Source: Streptomyces sp. CC0208 (GTDB lineage Bacteria; Actinomycetota; Actinomycetes; Streptomycetales; Streptomycetaceae). Taken from it: a DNA stretch of 64,000 nt. The notes under the pieces are model-generated. The model had not been told where the DNA came from. It worked only from the letters and a program-made list of their open reading frames with translations, and made no database searches. A program made the translations under genes and the position numbers. This document shows, one piece after another, positions 1-8,867 of the stretch; the stretch's first letter is position 1; each line of letters begins with the position of its first letter. Location of the stretch: contig NZ_CP031969.1 of the NCBI RefSeq assembly GCF_003443735.1, forward strand, positions 7,130,001-7,194,000, given 5' to 3'.

Positions 1-404
1 AGCGTGGCGAACTGCGAGTCGAGGAGCGCGGTGGGCATGAAGTGCCCCTGCCGGTGCGACATCCGGTCCTCGATGAGGGAGCGGTCCCCCGCCAGGTGCA
101 CGAAGACGACCCCGGGCGCCTCGCCCCGCAGCCGGTCGCGGTACGACCGCTTCAGCGCCGAGCAGCTGACCACCCCGCCGAGTCCCGCCCGCCCGTGCGC
201 CCAGGAGCCGATGGCGTCCAGCCACGGCCACCGATCGTCGTCGGTGAGCGGGGTGCCGGCCGACATCTTGGCGATGTTGGCCGGGGGGTGGAAGTCGTCG
301 GCCTCGGCGTACGGGACGCCGAGCCGGGCCGCGAGCAGGGGACCGATGGTGGTCTTCCCGGTGCCCGCGACGCCCATGACCACGACGACCTTCGGGGTAC
401 TCAT
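1..404 (-). CDS. gntK: Gluconokinase (partial, C-terminus outside window)
   Basis: This enzyme phosphorylates D-gluconate to 6-phosphogluconate with ATP, feeding the pentose phosphate pathway in the cytosol. The visible 134 codons start at an ATG (complement of 402-404) and open with a P-loop, GVAGTGKTT, at residues 11-19. They continue with the GntK-type segment YAEADDFHPPANIAKM and with SALKRSYRDRLR, which matches the small shikimate-kinase-like gluconokinases. The usual length is about 170 residues, so roughly 40 C-terminal residues lie beyond base 1. It is transcribed divergently from a GntR/FCD regulator 137 bp away, and a perfect palindrome in the gap suggests control by that regulator. 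Confidence 0.93.
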   Translation of the reverse strand, partial: MSTPKVVVVMGVAGTGKTTIGPLLAARLGVPYAEADDFHPPANIAKMSAGTPLTDDDRWPWLDAIGSWAHGRAGLGGVVSCSALKRSYRDRLRGEAPGVVFVHLAGDRSLIEDRMSHRQGHFMPTALLDSQFAT

Positions 405-430
405 CGCTGCCTCACTGTCCGTTGTCGCCC

Positions 431-447
431 TCGACATCCGATGTCGA
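431..447. promoter_or_regulatory. Candidate operator palindrome between gntK and gntR
   Basis: The sequence TCGACAT-CCG-ATGTCGA is a perfect 7-bp inverted repeat with a 3-bp spacer, lying 27 bp upstream of gntK and 95 bp upstream of the regulator start. Its size and place fit an operator for the divergent FCD-type regulator. No other palindrome of this quality is seen in the gap. Binding is inferred. Confidence 0.5.
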
Positions 448-529
448 CGCAACTGAAGCCGATTACGTACGACGAATTCAAGACCCTGTGATGAATAAGT
501 CTGACTTTTTCTTGTTGTGACGTGCCCCG

Positions 530-535
530 TACTCT
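530..535 (+). promoter_or_regulatory. -10 element of a leaderless promoter for gntR
   Basis: TACTCT lies six bases upstream of the ATG at 542. No Shine-Dalgarno sequence precedes the start. This spacing places the transcription start at or next to the ATG, the usual pattern of leaderless Streptomyces genes. Confidence 0.5.
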
Positions 536-541
536 GAGTGC

Positions 542-1243
542 ATGAGCACATTGGGCCGGGGGCTGCACGGACGCGTACTGGAAGCCCTCGGACCCGCGAT
601 CACCGCGGGCGAGTACCCGCCGGGCAGCGTTCTGCGCACCGACGAACTCGCCCAGCGTTTCGACGTCTCACGCTCCGTGATGCGCGAGGCGGTCCGGGTC
701 CTGGAGTCCATGCACCTGGTCGAGTCCCGCCGCCGCGTGGGCGTGACGGTCCGGCCCAAGGCCGAGTGGAACGTCTACGACCCCCAGGTCATCCGCTGGC
801 GGCTGGCCGGCGCCGACCGTCCGCAGCAGCTGCGCTCACTGACCGTGCTGCGCTCGGCGATCGAGCCGGTGGCGGCGGGGCTCGCCGCCAAGCACGCGAC
901 CGCCGAACAGTGCGCCGAGCTCACCGAGTGCGCGCTCGGCATGGTCGCCAACTCCAAGGGCCACCGGCTGGAGGGCTACCTCCTCCACGACATCGCCTTC
1001 CACCGGGTGATCCTCAACGCTTCCGGCAACGAGATGTTCGCCCGCCTCGGTGACGTCGTCGCCGAGGTCCTCACCGGCCGCACCCGCCACGAGGTCATGT
1101 TCGAGGACCCCGACCCGGCCGCCGTCACCCTGCATGTCCGGCTCGCCGAGGCGATCCGCGCGGGCGACGCGGGCCACGCGGAGGCGCTGACCCGCGAGAT
1201 CGCGGAGGGCGCCCTTCAGGAACTCGACATCCTCGCCCCGTAG
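542..1243 (+). CDS. gntR: GntR-family (FCD domain) regulator, probably of gluconate use
   Basis: This is a 233-residue transcription factor. An N-terminal winged helix-turn-helix spans about residues 10-75 (ELAQRFDVSRSVMREAVRVLE is the recognition region). It is followed by an all-helical FCD ligand domain with the metal/ligand-type residues of the family (LHDIAFHRVI and the HVRLAEAI segment). Its divergence from gntK and the intervening palindrome suggest that it represses gluconate catabolism and responds to gluconate or its phosphate. The ligand is inferred from context. Translation probably starts on a leaderless mRNA. Confidence 0.85.
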   Translation: MSTLGRGLHGRVLEALGPAITAGEYPPGSVLRTDELAQRFDVSRSVMREAVRVLESMHLVESRRRVGVTVRPKAEWNVYDPQVIRWRLAGADRPQQLRSLTVLRSAIEPVAAGLAAKHATAEQCAELTECALGMVANSKGHRLEGYLLHDIAFHRVILNASGNEMFARLGDVVAEVLTGRTRHEVMFEDPDPAAVTLHVRLAEAIRAGDAGHAEALTREIAEGALQELDILAP

Positions 1244-1260
1244 TTCAGTCGGCCCGAAGT

Positions 1261-1653
1261 TCAGTCGAGGAACTCCCCGTCGACGTACACCCAGGCCCCG
1301 TCGACCCGCTCGAATCGGCTGCGCTCGTGCAGGGAGCCGCCCTTGAACGAGGCGCGGAACGTCACGGTCCCGGAGCCGTGGAAGGCCGAACCGTCGGTCG
1401 TGCCCAGGATCTCAAGGCCGGTCCAGCGCAGGCCCGCATCGAGGTCCAGTGAGCCGGGACGGGTCCGGGGGTGCCAGGTGCGCAGCAGGTAGTCCCGCTC
1501 CAGCCTCACGAAGGCGGCGTAGCGCGACCGCATGAGCGCTTCGGCGGTGGGCGCCGCCGAGGCACCCCGGTGGAAGCGGCCGCAGCAGTCGTCGTAGGGC
1601 TGCTGAAGACCGCAGGGGCAGCCGGGCCGTTGCCGTGCGGCACGCCGGGTCAC
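1261..1653 (-). CDS. UPF0225 / YchJ-like SEC-C motif protein
   Basis: This is a 130-residue cytosolic protein of unknown function. The N-terminus carries the SEC-C zinc motif CPCGLQQPYDDCC at about residues 12-24. A cystatin/NTF2-like fold typical of YchJ follows (SRYAAFVRLERDYLLRTWHPRTR). The GTG start at 1653 overlaps the TGA of the M1 peptidase gene as GTGA, so it is translationally coupled and is the last gene of the synthetase-peptidase operon. SEC-C motifs bind zinc and often mediate protein contacts. What it does beside a peptide synthetase is not known. Confidence 0.8.
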   Translation of the reverse strand: MTRRAARQRPGCPCGLQQPYDDCCGRFHRGASAAPTAEALMRSRYAAFVRLERDYLLRTWHPRTRPGSLDLDAGLRWTGLEILGTTDGSAFHGSGTVTFRASFKGGSLHERSRFERVDGAWVYVDGEFLD

Positions 1654-3116
1654 GGCTGCACCGTGCCGGTGTTGGTCGGCGGGTGCGTCGGCCGCGCCGG
1701 GATCGCCGTCGGCAGCGCAGGCAGCGCCGCTCCGTACACCCACGCGTCGAACAGCCCGTTCAGCGGCTCGTCCGCGAACCGGTTGACGTGGGCCGTGAAC
1801 GTCGAGGTGGTCACGGCCCCGCCCCGGTGCAGCCCGGCCCAGCCGCGCAGCATCCGGAAGAACGCCTCGTCGCCCATGGCGCAGCGCAGCGCGTGCACGG
1901 TGAGCCCGCCGCGTTCGTAGAGCCGGTCGTCGAACATCGACTTGCGGCCCGGGTCGGCCAGCCGCAGGTCCTGGGGGAGCGAGGACAGCAACCGGTGTGC
2001 GGCGGCGGCCAGTTGCTGGGCCGTACGACCCCCCGAGCGCTCCGACCACAGCCACTCGGCGTACTTGGCGAACCCCTCGTTCAGCCAGATGTGCCGCCAG
2101 TCCGCTATGGACACGCTGTTGCCGAACCACTGGTGCGCCAGCTCGTGCGCCACCAGCCGCTCCCAACCCCGGGCGCCGTCCACGTGGTTGGCACCGAACA
2201 GCGACAACCCCTGGGCCTCCACGGGCACATCGAGCTCCTCCTCCGTGACGACGACCGCGTACTCGTCGAACGGATACGGCCCGAACAGCTCCTGGAACAG
2301 CTCCATCATCTGCGGCTGCCGCGCGAAGTCCCGGGAGAACTCCGGCAGTAGATGCGCCGGGATGTGCCCGTGCTGCGGCACCCCGCCAGGACCCGGGTCG
2401 CCGAGCAGCACCGTCTGGTACTTGCCGATCGACAGCCCGACGAGATAGCTGGAGGTGGGCGCGGCCTGCTCGTACACCCAGGTCGTCGTGGACGCCTTGG
2501 TCGTACGGGTCAGCAGCCGCCCGCCCGCCACCACCGCGTACGCGGAGGGGGTGGTGATCGAGATCTGGTACGACGCCTTGTCCGCGGGCCGGTCGTTGCA
2601 CGGATACCAGGACGGCGCCCCGATGGGCTGGCTCGCCACCAGCGCCCCGTCCTCCAGTTCCTCCCAGCCGAGCCCGCCCCACGGGCTGTGCACCGGCTTG
2701 GGATTGCCCGACCAGTGCACCTCGACCGTGAACGCGGCCCCGGACCGCACCGACTTCGCGGGCCGGACCCTGAGCTTCCCGCCCCGGTGCGTGTAATGCG
2801 CCGGCCGGCCGTCCACCCGCACCCGGCCGATCTTGAAGTCGGACAGGTTGAGCATGAACTCGGCGAGCGGTGAACGCCCCGCTATGGCGTTGATCCGGGC
2901 ACTCCCGGCCAGCCGGTTCGGGGCGGGGCGGTAGTCCAGCGCGAGCTCGTAGCGGTGCACCCGGTACCGGGCGTCACCGTGGTCCGGGAAGTACGGGTCC
3001 GAACCCGCCGCCTGCTGAACTGCCACTGCCGCTTCCGCTCCCTGCGCCGCGCTGCCACTCGGATCCGCCGGTACACCGCCCATCGACTCCGAGTGGCCCG
3101 CGTTCAGGGCCGCCAT
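1650..3116 (-). CDS. M1-family zinc aminopeptidase
   Basis: This 488-residue protein has the M1 zinc signature HELAH at residues 324-328, with the third ligand Glu347 in LNEGFAKY (HEXXH-X18-E). The VEAQGLSLF segment near 300 replaces the substrate-binding GAMEN loop. Residues 45-220 form the N-terminal beta saddle of the family. The protein is shorter than full PepN and lacks the helical C-terminal domain. No signal peptide or membrane segment is seen. The ATG at 3116 lies 13 bp inside the end of the upstream synthetase gene, so the two are coupled; an alternative in-frame ATG is at 3083. From memory, the epsilon-poly-lysine-degrading enzyme of S. albulus is a zinc aminopeptidase with the same motif, so a product-trimming or self-protection role is plausible. 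Confidence 0.85.
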   Translation of the reverse strand: MAALNAGHSESMGGVPADPSGSAAQGAEAAVAVQQAAGSDPYFPDHGDARYRVHRYELALDYRPAPNRLAGSARINAIAGRSPLAEFMLNLSDFKIGRVRVDGRPAHYTHRGGKLRVRPAKSVRSGAAFTVEVHWSGNPKPVHSPWGGLGWEELEDGALVASQPIGAPSWYPCNDRPADKASYQISITTPSAYAVVAGGRLLTRTTKASTTTWVYEQAAPTSSYLVGLSIGKYQTVLLGDPGPGGVPQHGHIPAHLLPEFSRDFARQPQMMELFQELFGPYPFDEYAVVVTEEELDVPVEAQGLSLFGANHVDGARGWERLVAHELAHQWFGNSVSIADWRHIWLNEGFAKYAEWLWSERSGGRTAQQLAAAAHRLLSSLPQDLRLADPGRKSMFDDRLYERGGLTVHALRCAMGDEAFFRMLRGWAGLHRGGAVTTSTFTAHVNRFADEPLNGLFDAWVYGAALPALPTAIPARPTHPPTNTGTVQP

Positions 3117-6100
3117 GCCTCGATCGGGTTGCCGAGCCAGCGGGTGTCGTCCGGGACGGACTCCGCGGCCATGACGAGCGACGCGGGGCCCAGCGTGGTG
3201 CGGGCCCCGATCGTGCTGCCGGGCAGCACGATCCCGCCAGGGCCCAGCGTGGCGCCCTCACGGAGCACCACAGTATCCGTCCGCAAGATCCGGTCGTGGA
3301 AGAGGTGGGTCTGGAGCACACAGCCGCGGTTCACGGTCGCCGCGTCCCCCAGCGTCACCAGGTCGGTCTCCGGCAGCCAGTAGCTCTCCACCCAGACGCC
3401 TCTGCCGATCTTCGCGCCGAGCCCGCGCAGCCACGCCGTCATCACCGGCGTACCGGGCACGGCACCCGCCAGCCACGGCACCGCCAGCACCTCGACGAAG
3501 GTATCCGCGAGCTCGTTGCGCCACACGAAGCCGCTCCACAGCGGGTGCTCCCCACTGCGGTGCCGCCCCACGAGCGCCCACTTGGCGGCCATCGACACCA
3601 GCCCGGCCACCGAACCGGCCGCGAGCAGCACGACCCCGGCCAGCGGCCAGGCCCACGGCCCCAGCACGCTCAGGGCGGCGATCGTCAGCACGACCAGCCC
3701 GGCCGAGCAGAACACGGGCACGATCCGGCACAGCTCCACAAGACCGCGCGCCCACAGCAGCCCCGCCGAGGGCTCGTACGTCCGGCTCTGGTCGTTGTCG
3801 GCCGCGCTGCGCGGCAGCTTCACCGGCGGCAGCCCCAGGTACGACGTGTCCTTCTTCGCCTTCTTCGGCGTCGCCGACAGCACCCCGACAAGACCGCCGT
3901 CCGGCACGGTCCGCCCCGGCGCGGTCATCCCCGAGTTCCCGAGGAACGCCCGCCGCCCGATCTCGGCGCGCCCGATCCTGACCCAGCCGCCACCCAGCTC
4001 GTAGGGCGCGGTCAGCGTGTCGTCGGCGAGGAACGCGCCCTCACCGACCGTCGTCAGGCTCGGCAGCGCCAGCACCGTCGACACCTCGGCGCCCCGCCCG
4101 ATCCGCATCCCGAGCAGCCGCAGCCACACCGGCGTGACCAGCCCGGCGTACAACGGGAACAGCGTCTCGCGCGAGCGGTCCATCAGCTGCGTGACGGTCC
4201 ACGCCTGCCACCCGACCCGGCTGTGCGTCGGATACGTCCCCTCGCGCAGCCCCAGGCTCAGCAGCCGTACGGCGACCAGGAGCAGCAGCGCGTAGGCCAG
4301 CCCGAAGGCGAGCGTGGCCGGGACGAGGGCGAGGAAGGCACCCTGCAGGGGCGCGAACGCGGCGAGGAACGGCCGGGCGGCCAGGAAGGCCGCGCCGCCC
4401 GCCAGCACCGGGAGCGTGCTCATGGAGAAGCCGGTCAGGCCGTACATCACCCGCCAGTACGTCCCCCGCGCCGGCCGCTCCTTGGGCCAGTTCCGCTTGG
4501 CCTTGCCGAGCTTGACCGCGGGCGCGCCCGCCCAGCGCTGACCGGTCGGGATCTGCCCGGTGACCGCCGAACCCGGCGCCACCTCGGCCCGCTTGCCGAC
4601 CCGGGCGCCCGGGAACAGGATGCTGCGCGTGCCGACGACGGCGTGTCCGCCCACCTTGACCTGGCCGATCTCCAGCCGGTCGCCGTCCAGCCACCAGCCG
4701 GACAGGTCCACCTCGGACTCCACGGCGGCGCCCCGGCCCAGCTTGAGCATGCCGGTGACCGGCGGCAGCGAGTGCAGATCCACGTCCGGACCGATCTTGG
4801 CGCCGAGCGCACGCGCGTACCGCTCCAGCCAGGAGCCGGTCAGCGAGGTCGCCCCGGTGAACTCGGCGAGCCGTTCGGCGGTCCACAGCCGCAGGTGGAC
4901 GCTGCCACCGCGCTGGTAGCGGCCTGGTTGGACGCCTCGCAGCAGCAGCCGAGCCCCGCCCGCGGCGATCGCGAGGCGTCCGGGCGGGCTGTACAGCAGC
5001 AGGGCACCGGCTCCGACCAGCCACCAGGAGGCGGACGGCAGCCAGCCGTAGGAAGGCAGGAGGTTCCCGATGGCAGCCAGCGGCACCAGCCAGCGCAGCC
5101 CCATCAGCGTGAACAGGGGGACCAGGACGAGGAGTTGGATCACCTGAGCCCTGACCGGCACCGGCGCGATGACCCGCGCCGCCCCGTCGTCCTGCGCGGA
5201 CTTCTCCAGGTGCCGGGCCAGCTTGCGCAGCGTGGGCTGCTGGTAGATGTCGAGGACGGCCGCGCTCGGGTAGCGGGTGCGCAGCCGGGTGGTCAACTGG
5301 GCGGCGGCCAGGCTGCTGCCGCCGATCGCGAAGAAGTCGTCGCGAGCACTGGAGACCGGGATGCCGAGGACTTCCGCCCACTGCTCGGCGAGCCAGGCCT
5401 CGGTGCCGTACAACTCCTCCGCGGGGCCGCCGGTTTCGAGCCCCTCCAGCGGCCACGGCAGCGCGTTGCGGTCCACCTTGCCGGAGGTCCGCGTCGGCAG
5501 GTCGTCGACGGGGGCGAGCAACGGCACCAGCGCGGCGGGCAGTTCGGCCCGCAGCCTGTCCACGGCCGCCGCATGGTCCCAGCCGTCCTGTGTGACCACG
5601 TACCCGACGAGGAGCTGGTTGCCACTGCGGGCCGTGCGCACGGCGGCGGCCGCTCCCGCGACCCCCGGCAACGCCTGGAGTGCCGCGTCGACCTCACCGA
5701 GCTCGATCCGCCGGCCACCGAGCTTGATCTGCTCGTCGGCCCGCCCGAGGAAGACCAGCCCCTCGGGTTCCGCCTTCACGAGGTCACCGCTGCGGTACGC
5801 CCGCTCCCAGCCCAGCGACTTCAGCGGCGCGTACTTCTCCGCGTCCTTCTCGGCGTCCAGGTACCGGGCGAGTCCGACCCCGCCGATCACCAGCTGTCCG
5901 CTCGCGCCCATCGGCACGGGATCCCCGGCCTCGTCGACGACGGCCAGCTCCCAGCCGTTCAGCGGCAGCCCGATCCGGATCGGCTCCTCGCCGCTCATCA
6001 GCGACGCACAGGCCACCACGGTCGCCTCGGTGGGCCCGTAGGTGTTCCACACCTCACGCCCCTCCGTCACCAACCGCTGCGCCAGCTCGGGCGGACAGGC

Positions 6101-6970
6101 CTCACCGCCGAAGATCAGCAGCCGTACGTCGTTGAGGGTCTCGGGCTCCCACAGCGCGGCCAGCGTCGGCACCGTGGAGACCACGGTGATCTCCTGCTCG
6201 ACCAGCCACGGCCCGAGATCGGCCCCGCTGCGGACCTGCGAACGCGGCACCGGCACCAGACAGGCCCCGTACCGCCACGCCAGCCACATCTCCTCGCAGG
6301 ACGCGTCGAAGGCGACCGACAGCCCCGCCATGACCCTGTCACCGGGGCCGATGGGGTCCTCGGTGAGGAACAGCGCGGCCTCGGCGTCCACGAACGCGGC
6401 GGCGCTGCGGTGCGAGACCGCCACGCCCTTGGGCTTGCCGGTCGAGCCGGAGGTGAAGATGATCCACGCGTCGTGCTCGATGCCGGGCCGGGCGGCGGGG
6501 ACCTCGGCACGCCCGTTGACGGTCAGCTCGTGCCCGGCGCCGAGCACGGCCCGCACCTCGGCCTCCCCGAACACCAGCTCGGCCCGCTCATCGGGGTCCT
6601 CGGCGTCGACGGGAACGTAGGCGGCACCGGCGGCGAGCACGGCGAGGATCGCGACGTAGAGGTCATTGGTACCGGACGGCACCCGGACGCCCACCCGGTC
6701 GCCGAGCCCGACCCCGGCCTCGGCGAGCCGCAGCCGCAGCCGCTCGACCTCGACGGCCAGGGCACGGTAGGTGAGCCGGGCCGTCCCGTCGTCCAGGGCG
6801 AGCTCGTCGGGGTAGGACCGCACGGACGCGTCGAACACGTCGACGAGGGTGCGCGGGGAGGCCGCGGGACCCCCGGAGAAACGGGCGGTGTCACCGAACT
6901 GCGCGCGGATCTCTGCGCTGAACTCTTCGTTGAGCAGGCCGAGAGCGCTGCTCTCGTCTATGGCTGCCAT
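3104..6970 (-). CDS. Pls/PosA-type membrane poly-amino-acid synthetase (NRPS)
   Basis: This 1288-residue single-module synthetase has an adenylation domain at about residues 40-520 (A3 IIFTSGSTGKPKG at 170-182, A5 NTYGPTEAT, A8 GRADEQIKLGGRR, A10 TSGKVDR). A carrier domain follows, with the phosphopantetheine serine in FFAIGGSSLAAAQ near residue 551. After it come six or so hydrophobic segments alternating with three tandem hexapeptide-repeat domains. There is no standard condensation or thioesterase domain. This matches epsilon-poly-L-lysine synthetase (Pls), whose tandem C-terminal domains join monomers through side-chain amines. Aligned by hand to GrsA numbering, the pocket reads D-A-E-S-I-G-T-V-V-K, close to the lysine code I recall for bacitracin synthetase. 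The product is inferred to be poly-lysine or another poly-basic acid. Confidence 0.85.
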   Translation of the reverse strand: MAAIDESSALGLLNEEFSAEIRAQFGDTARFSGGPAASPRTLVDVFDASVRSYPDELALDDGTARLTYRALAVEVERLRLRLAEAGVGLGDRVGVRVPSGTNDLYVAILAVLAAGAAYVPVDAEDPDERAELVFGEAEVRAVLGAGHELTVNGRAEVPAARPGIEHDAWIIFTSGSTGKPKGVAVSHRSAAAFVDAEAALFLTEDPIGPGDRVMAGLSVAFDASCEEMWLAWRYGACLVPVPRSQVRSGADLGPWLVEQEITVVSTVPTLAALWEPETLNDVRLLIFGGEACPPELAQRLVTEGREVWNTYGPTEATVVACASLMSGEEPIRIGLPLNGWELAVVDEAGDPVPMGASGQLVIGGVGLARYLDAEKDAEKYAPLKSLGWERAYRSGDLVKAEPEGLVFLGRADEQIKLGGRRIELGEVDAALQALPGVAGAAAAVRTARSGNQLLVGYVVTQDGWDHAAAVDRLRAELPAALVPLLAPVDDLPTRTSGKVDRNALPWPLEGLETGGPAEELYGTEAWLAEQWAEVLGIPVSSARDDFFAIGGSSLAAAQLTTRLRTRYPSAAVLDIYQQPTLRKLARHLEKSAQDDGAARVIAPVPVRAQVIQLLVLVPLFTLMGLRWLVPLAAIGNLLPSYGWLPSASWWLVGAGALLLYSPPGRLAIAAGGARLLLRGVQPGRYQRGGSVHLRLWTAERLAEFTGATSLTGSWLERYARALGAKIGPDVDLHSLPPVTGMLKLGRGAAVESEVDLSGWWLDGDRLEIGQVKVGGHAVVGTRSILFPGARVGKRAEVAPGSAVTGQIPTGQRWAGAPAVKLGKAKRNWPKERPARGTYWRVMYGLTGFSMSTLPVLAGGAAFLAARPFLAAFAPLQGAFLALVPATLAFGLAYALLLLVAVRLLSLGLREGTYPTHSRVGWQAWTVTQLMDRSRETLFPLYAGLVTPVWLRLLGMRIGRGAEVSTVLALPSLTTVGEGAFLADDTLTAPYELGGGWVRIGRAEIGRRAFLGNSGMTAPGRTVPDGGLVGVLSATPKKAKKDTSYLGLPPVKLPRSAADNDQSRTYEPSAGLLWARGLVELCRIVPVFCSAGLVVLTIAALSVLGPWAWPLAGVVLLAAGSVAGLVSMAAKWALVGRHRSGEHPLWSGFVWRNELADTFVEVLAVPWLAGAVPGTPVMTAWLRGLGAKIGRGVWVESYWLPETDLVTLGDAATVNRGCVLQTHLFHDRILRTDTVVLREGATLGPGGIVLPGSTIGARTTLGPASLVMAAESVPDDTRWLGNPIEAWRP

Positions 6971-7218
6971 CGGTCCTCGCGTCTCGATCCCGGGCCTCCG
7001 GGGCGCTGGCGGGCCCGCAGGTCTGCCTGGGGTTGTCCGGCTCCAGCTCGTAACAAGCCGGAAATTTTAGTACGACGCTAGGTTCGAACCATCGGGACAG
7101 CGACTCGGCAAGGCCGTTCGGGGGGGCGCAGTCGAGCTGCCGCACGCCTGTGACCTGGTGATCTTTACAGTGAGCGAGAGATGCCCCACATACGGCGAAG
7201 AAGGAGTCCTGCACGACA

Positions 7219-7252
7219 AATCCCCCCAGCCGCCAGAGCGGCCGAGGGGATT
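7219..7252 (-). terminator. Terminator hairpin after tRNA-Leu
   Basis: On the minus strand, just past the tRNA 3' end, AATCCCC and GGGGGATT flank a second paired block GGCCGC/GCGGC, and the hairpin is followed by TTTGTCG. It should stop transcription leaving the tRNA gene. Confidence 0.6.
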
Positions 7253-7256
7253 CGGC

Positions 7257-7344
7257 TGGTGTCCGAGGGGGGACTTGAACCCCCACGCCCGATAAAGGGC
7301 ACTAGCACCTCAAGCTAGCGCGTCTGCCATTCCGCCACCCGGAC
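7257..7344 (-). tRNA. tRNA-Leu (anticodon GAG), CCA encoded
   Basis: The transcript folds as a class II tRNA. The acceptor stem is GTCCGGG paired with CTCGGAC. The anticodon stem CTAGC/GCTAG holds the loop TTGAGGT, with anticodon GAG at 7309-7311. A long variable arm follows (TGCCC..GGGCG type), and the T-arm is GGGGG-TTCAAGT-CCCCC. The discriminator is A at 7260 and the genome encodes the CCA tail at 7257-7259. It reads CTC and CTT leucine codons; CTC is a major leucine codon in high-GC genomes. Confidence 0.96.
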
Positions 7345-7541
7345 AAGGTGTCTGTCGTGCGGGGTTTCCCTCGCGGCGACGAAGGAAACATTACCAGGCT
7401 TTCGAGAGGGCCCGATCACCCCCCGTCCCCTCCCGGGGCACGCGTGAACGGCGTGTGACGGGCCGGGCCCGGCTTTGGGGCCGACCGGGTCGCGGAGAGA
7501 GGATGAGGGCAACCACCAGCAGTGACAGCGGGAGGAACAGC

Positions 7542-8867
7542 GTGAGCGATACGGACACGGCCAGGGGCGTCACCGGCGAGGACGAGGTCGTGGACCTCTG
7601 CCGCGAGCTGATCCGGTTCGACACCAGCAACTACGGCGACCACTCCGGCCCGGGCGAGCGCAAGGCGGCCGAGTGGGTCGCGGAGAAGCTCGCCGAGGTG
7701 GGGCTCGACCCGCAGATCTTCGAGTCGCACCCGGGCCGCGCCTCCACGGTGGCCCGGATCGCGGGCGAGGATCCGTCCCGGCCCGCCCTGCTGATCCACG
7801 GCCACCTCGACGTCGTACCGGCCAACGCGCAGGACTGGACCCACGACCCGTTCTCCGGCGAGGTCGCCGACGGGTGCGTGTGGGGGCGGGGCGCGGTCGA
7901 CATGAAGGACATGGACGCGATGACCCTGGCGGTCGTCCGCGACCGGCTGCGCAGCGGCCGCAGGCCGCCCCGGGACATCGTCCTCGCGTTCCTCGCCGAC
8001 GAGGAGGCGGGCGGAAAGTTCGGCGCCCGGCACCTCGTCGACCACCACCCCGACCTCTTCGAGGGCGTCACCGAGGCGATCAGCGAGGTGGGCGGCTTCT
8101 CCTTCACGGTGAACGAGCAGCGCCGGCTCTACCTGATCCAGACCGCCGAGAAGGGCATGCACTGGATGAAGCTGACCGTGGCCGGCACCGCCGGGCACGG
8201 CTCGATGATCCACCGGGACAACGCGATCACCGAACTGTCGGAGGCGGTCGCGCGGCTCGGCCGGCACAAGTTCCCGGTGCGGGTCACCAAGACCACCCGG
8301 GCCTTCCTCGACGAGCTCGGCGACGCGCTCGGCACCGAGCTGGACCCGGAGGACATGGAGGGCACGCTCGCCCGGCTCGGCGGCATCGCCAAGCTCATCG
8401 GCGCGACCCTCAGCAACACCGCCAACCCCACCCAGCTCGGCGCCGGCTACAAGGTCAACGTCATCCCGGGCGAGGCGACCGCGCACGTCGACGGGCGCTT
8501 CCTGCCCGGCTTCGAGGAGGAGTTCCTCGCCGACCTCGACAAGATCCTCGGCCCCAAGGTCAGGCGCGAGGACGTGCACTCCGACAAGGCCGTCGAGACC
8601 ACCTTCGACGGTGCGCTCGTGGACGCCATGCAGTCCGCGCTGGTCGCCGAGGACCCGGCCGCCAAGGCGATCCCCTACATGCTCTCCGGCGGCACCGACG
8701 CCAAGTCCTTCGACGAGCTCGGCATCCGGGGCTTCGGTTTCGCGCCGCTCAAGCTGCCCCCGGAGCTGGACTTCGCCGGAATGTTCCACGGTGTCGACGA
8801 GCGCGTGCCCGTGGACGGGCTGAAGTTCGGCGTGCGCGTTCTCGACCGGTTCATCGACGCGAGCTGA
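7542..8867 (+). CDS. M20-family metallopeptidase (dipeptidase-like)
   Basis: This 441-residue cytosolic zinc hydrolase belongs to the M20/ArgE-DapE family. The metal motif HGHLDVVP lies near residue 87, followed by GRGAVDMKDMDA and the catalytic glutamates in LADEEAGGKFGA. The central lid domain carries GTAGHGSMIH. Members cleave dipeptides or acylated amino acids; the substrate cannot be read here. I chose the GTG at 7542 because GGAGG lies six bases upstream. A longer in-frame start at the ATG at 7503 also has a purine-rich leader. It stands alone between tRNA-Leu and the chaplins. Confidence 0.88.
   Translation: MSDTDTARGVTGEDEVVDLCRELIRFDTSNYGDHSGPGERKAAEWVAEKLAEVGLDPQIFESHPGRASTVARIAGEDPSRPALLIHGHLDVVPANAQDWTHDPFSGEVADGCVWGRGAVDMKDMDAMTLAVVRDRLRSGRRPPRDIVLAFLADEEAGGKFGARHLVDHHPDLFEGVTEAISEVGGFSFTVNEQRRLYLIQTAEKGMHWMKLTVAGTAGHGSMIHRDNAITELSEAVARLGRHKFPVRVTKTTRAFLDELGDALGTELDPEDMEGTLARLGGIAKLIGATLSNTANPTQLGAGYKVNVIPGEATAHVDGRFLPGFEEEFLADLDKILGPKVRREDVHSDKAVETTFDGALVDAMQSALVAEDPAAKAIPYMLSGGTDAKSFDELGIRGFGFAPLKLPPELDFAGMFHGVDERVPVDGLKFGVRVLDRFIDAS

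Noticed and set aside
3296..7081. Long plus-strand frame opposite the Pls-type synthetase
   Set aside because: Translation is Arg/Pro/Gln-rich with no domain pattern, while the minus strand encodes clear adenylation, carrier and hexapeptide domains.
7081..7090. GGTTCGAACC, a tRNA T-loop-like palindrome upstream of the synthetase gene
   Set aside because: No T-stem, acceptor stem or anticodon arm can be drawn around it. It is likely a chance palindrome, not a tRNA fragment or attachment site.
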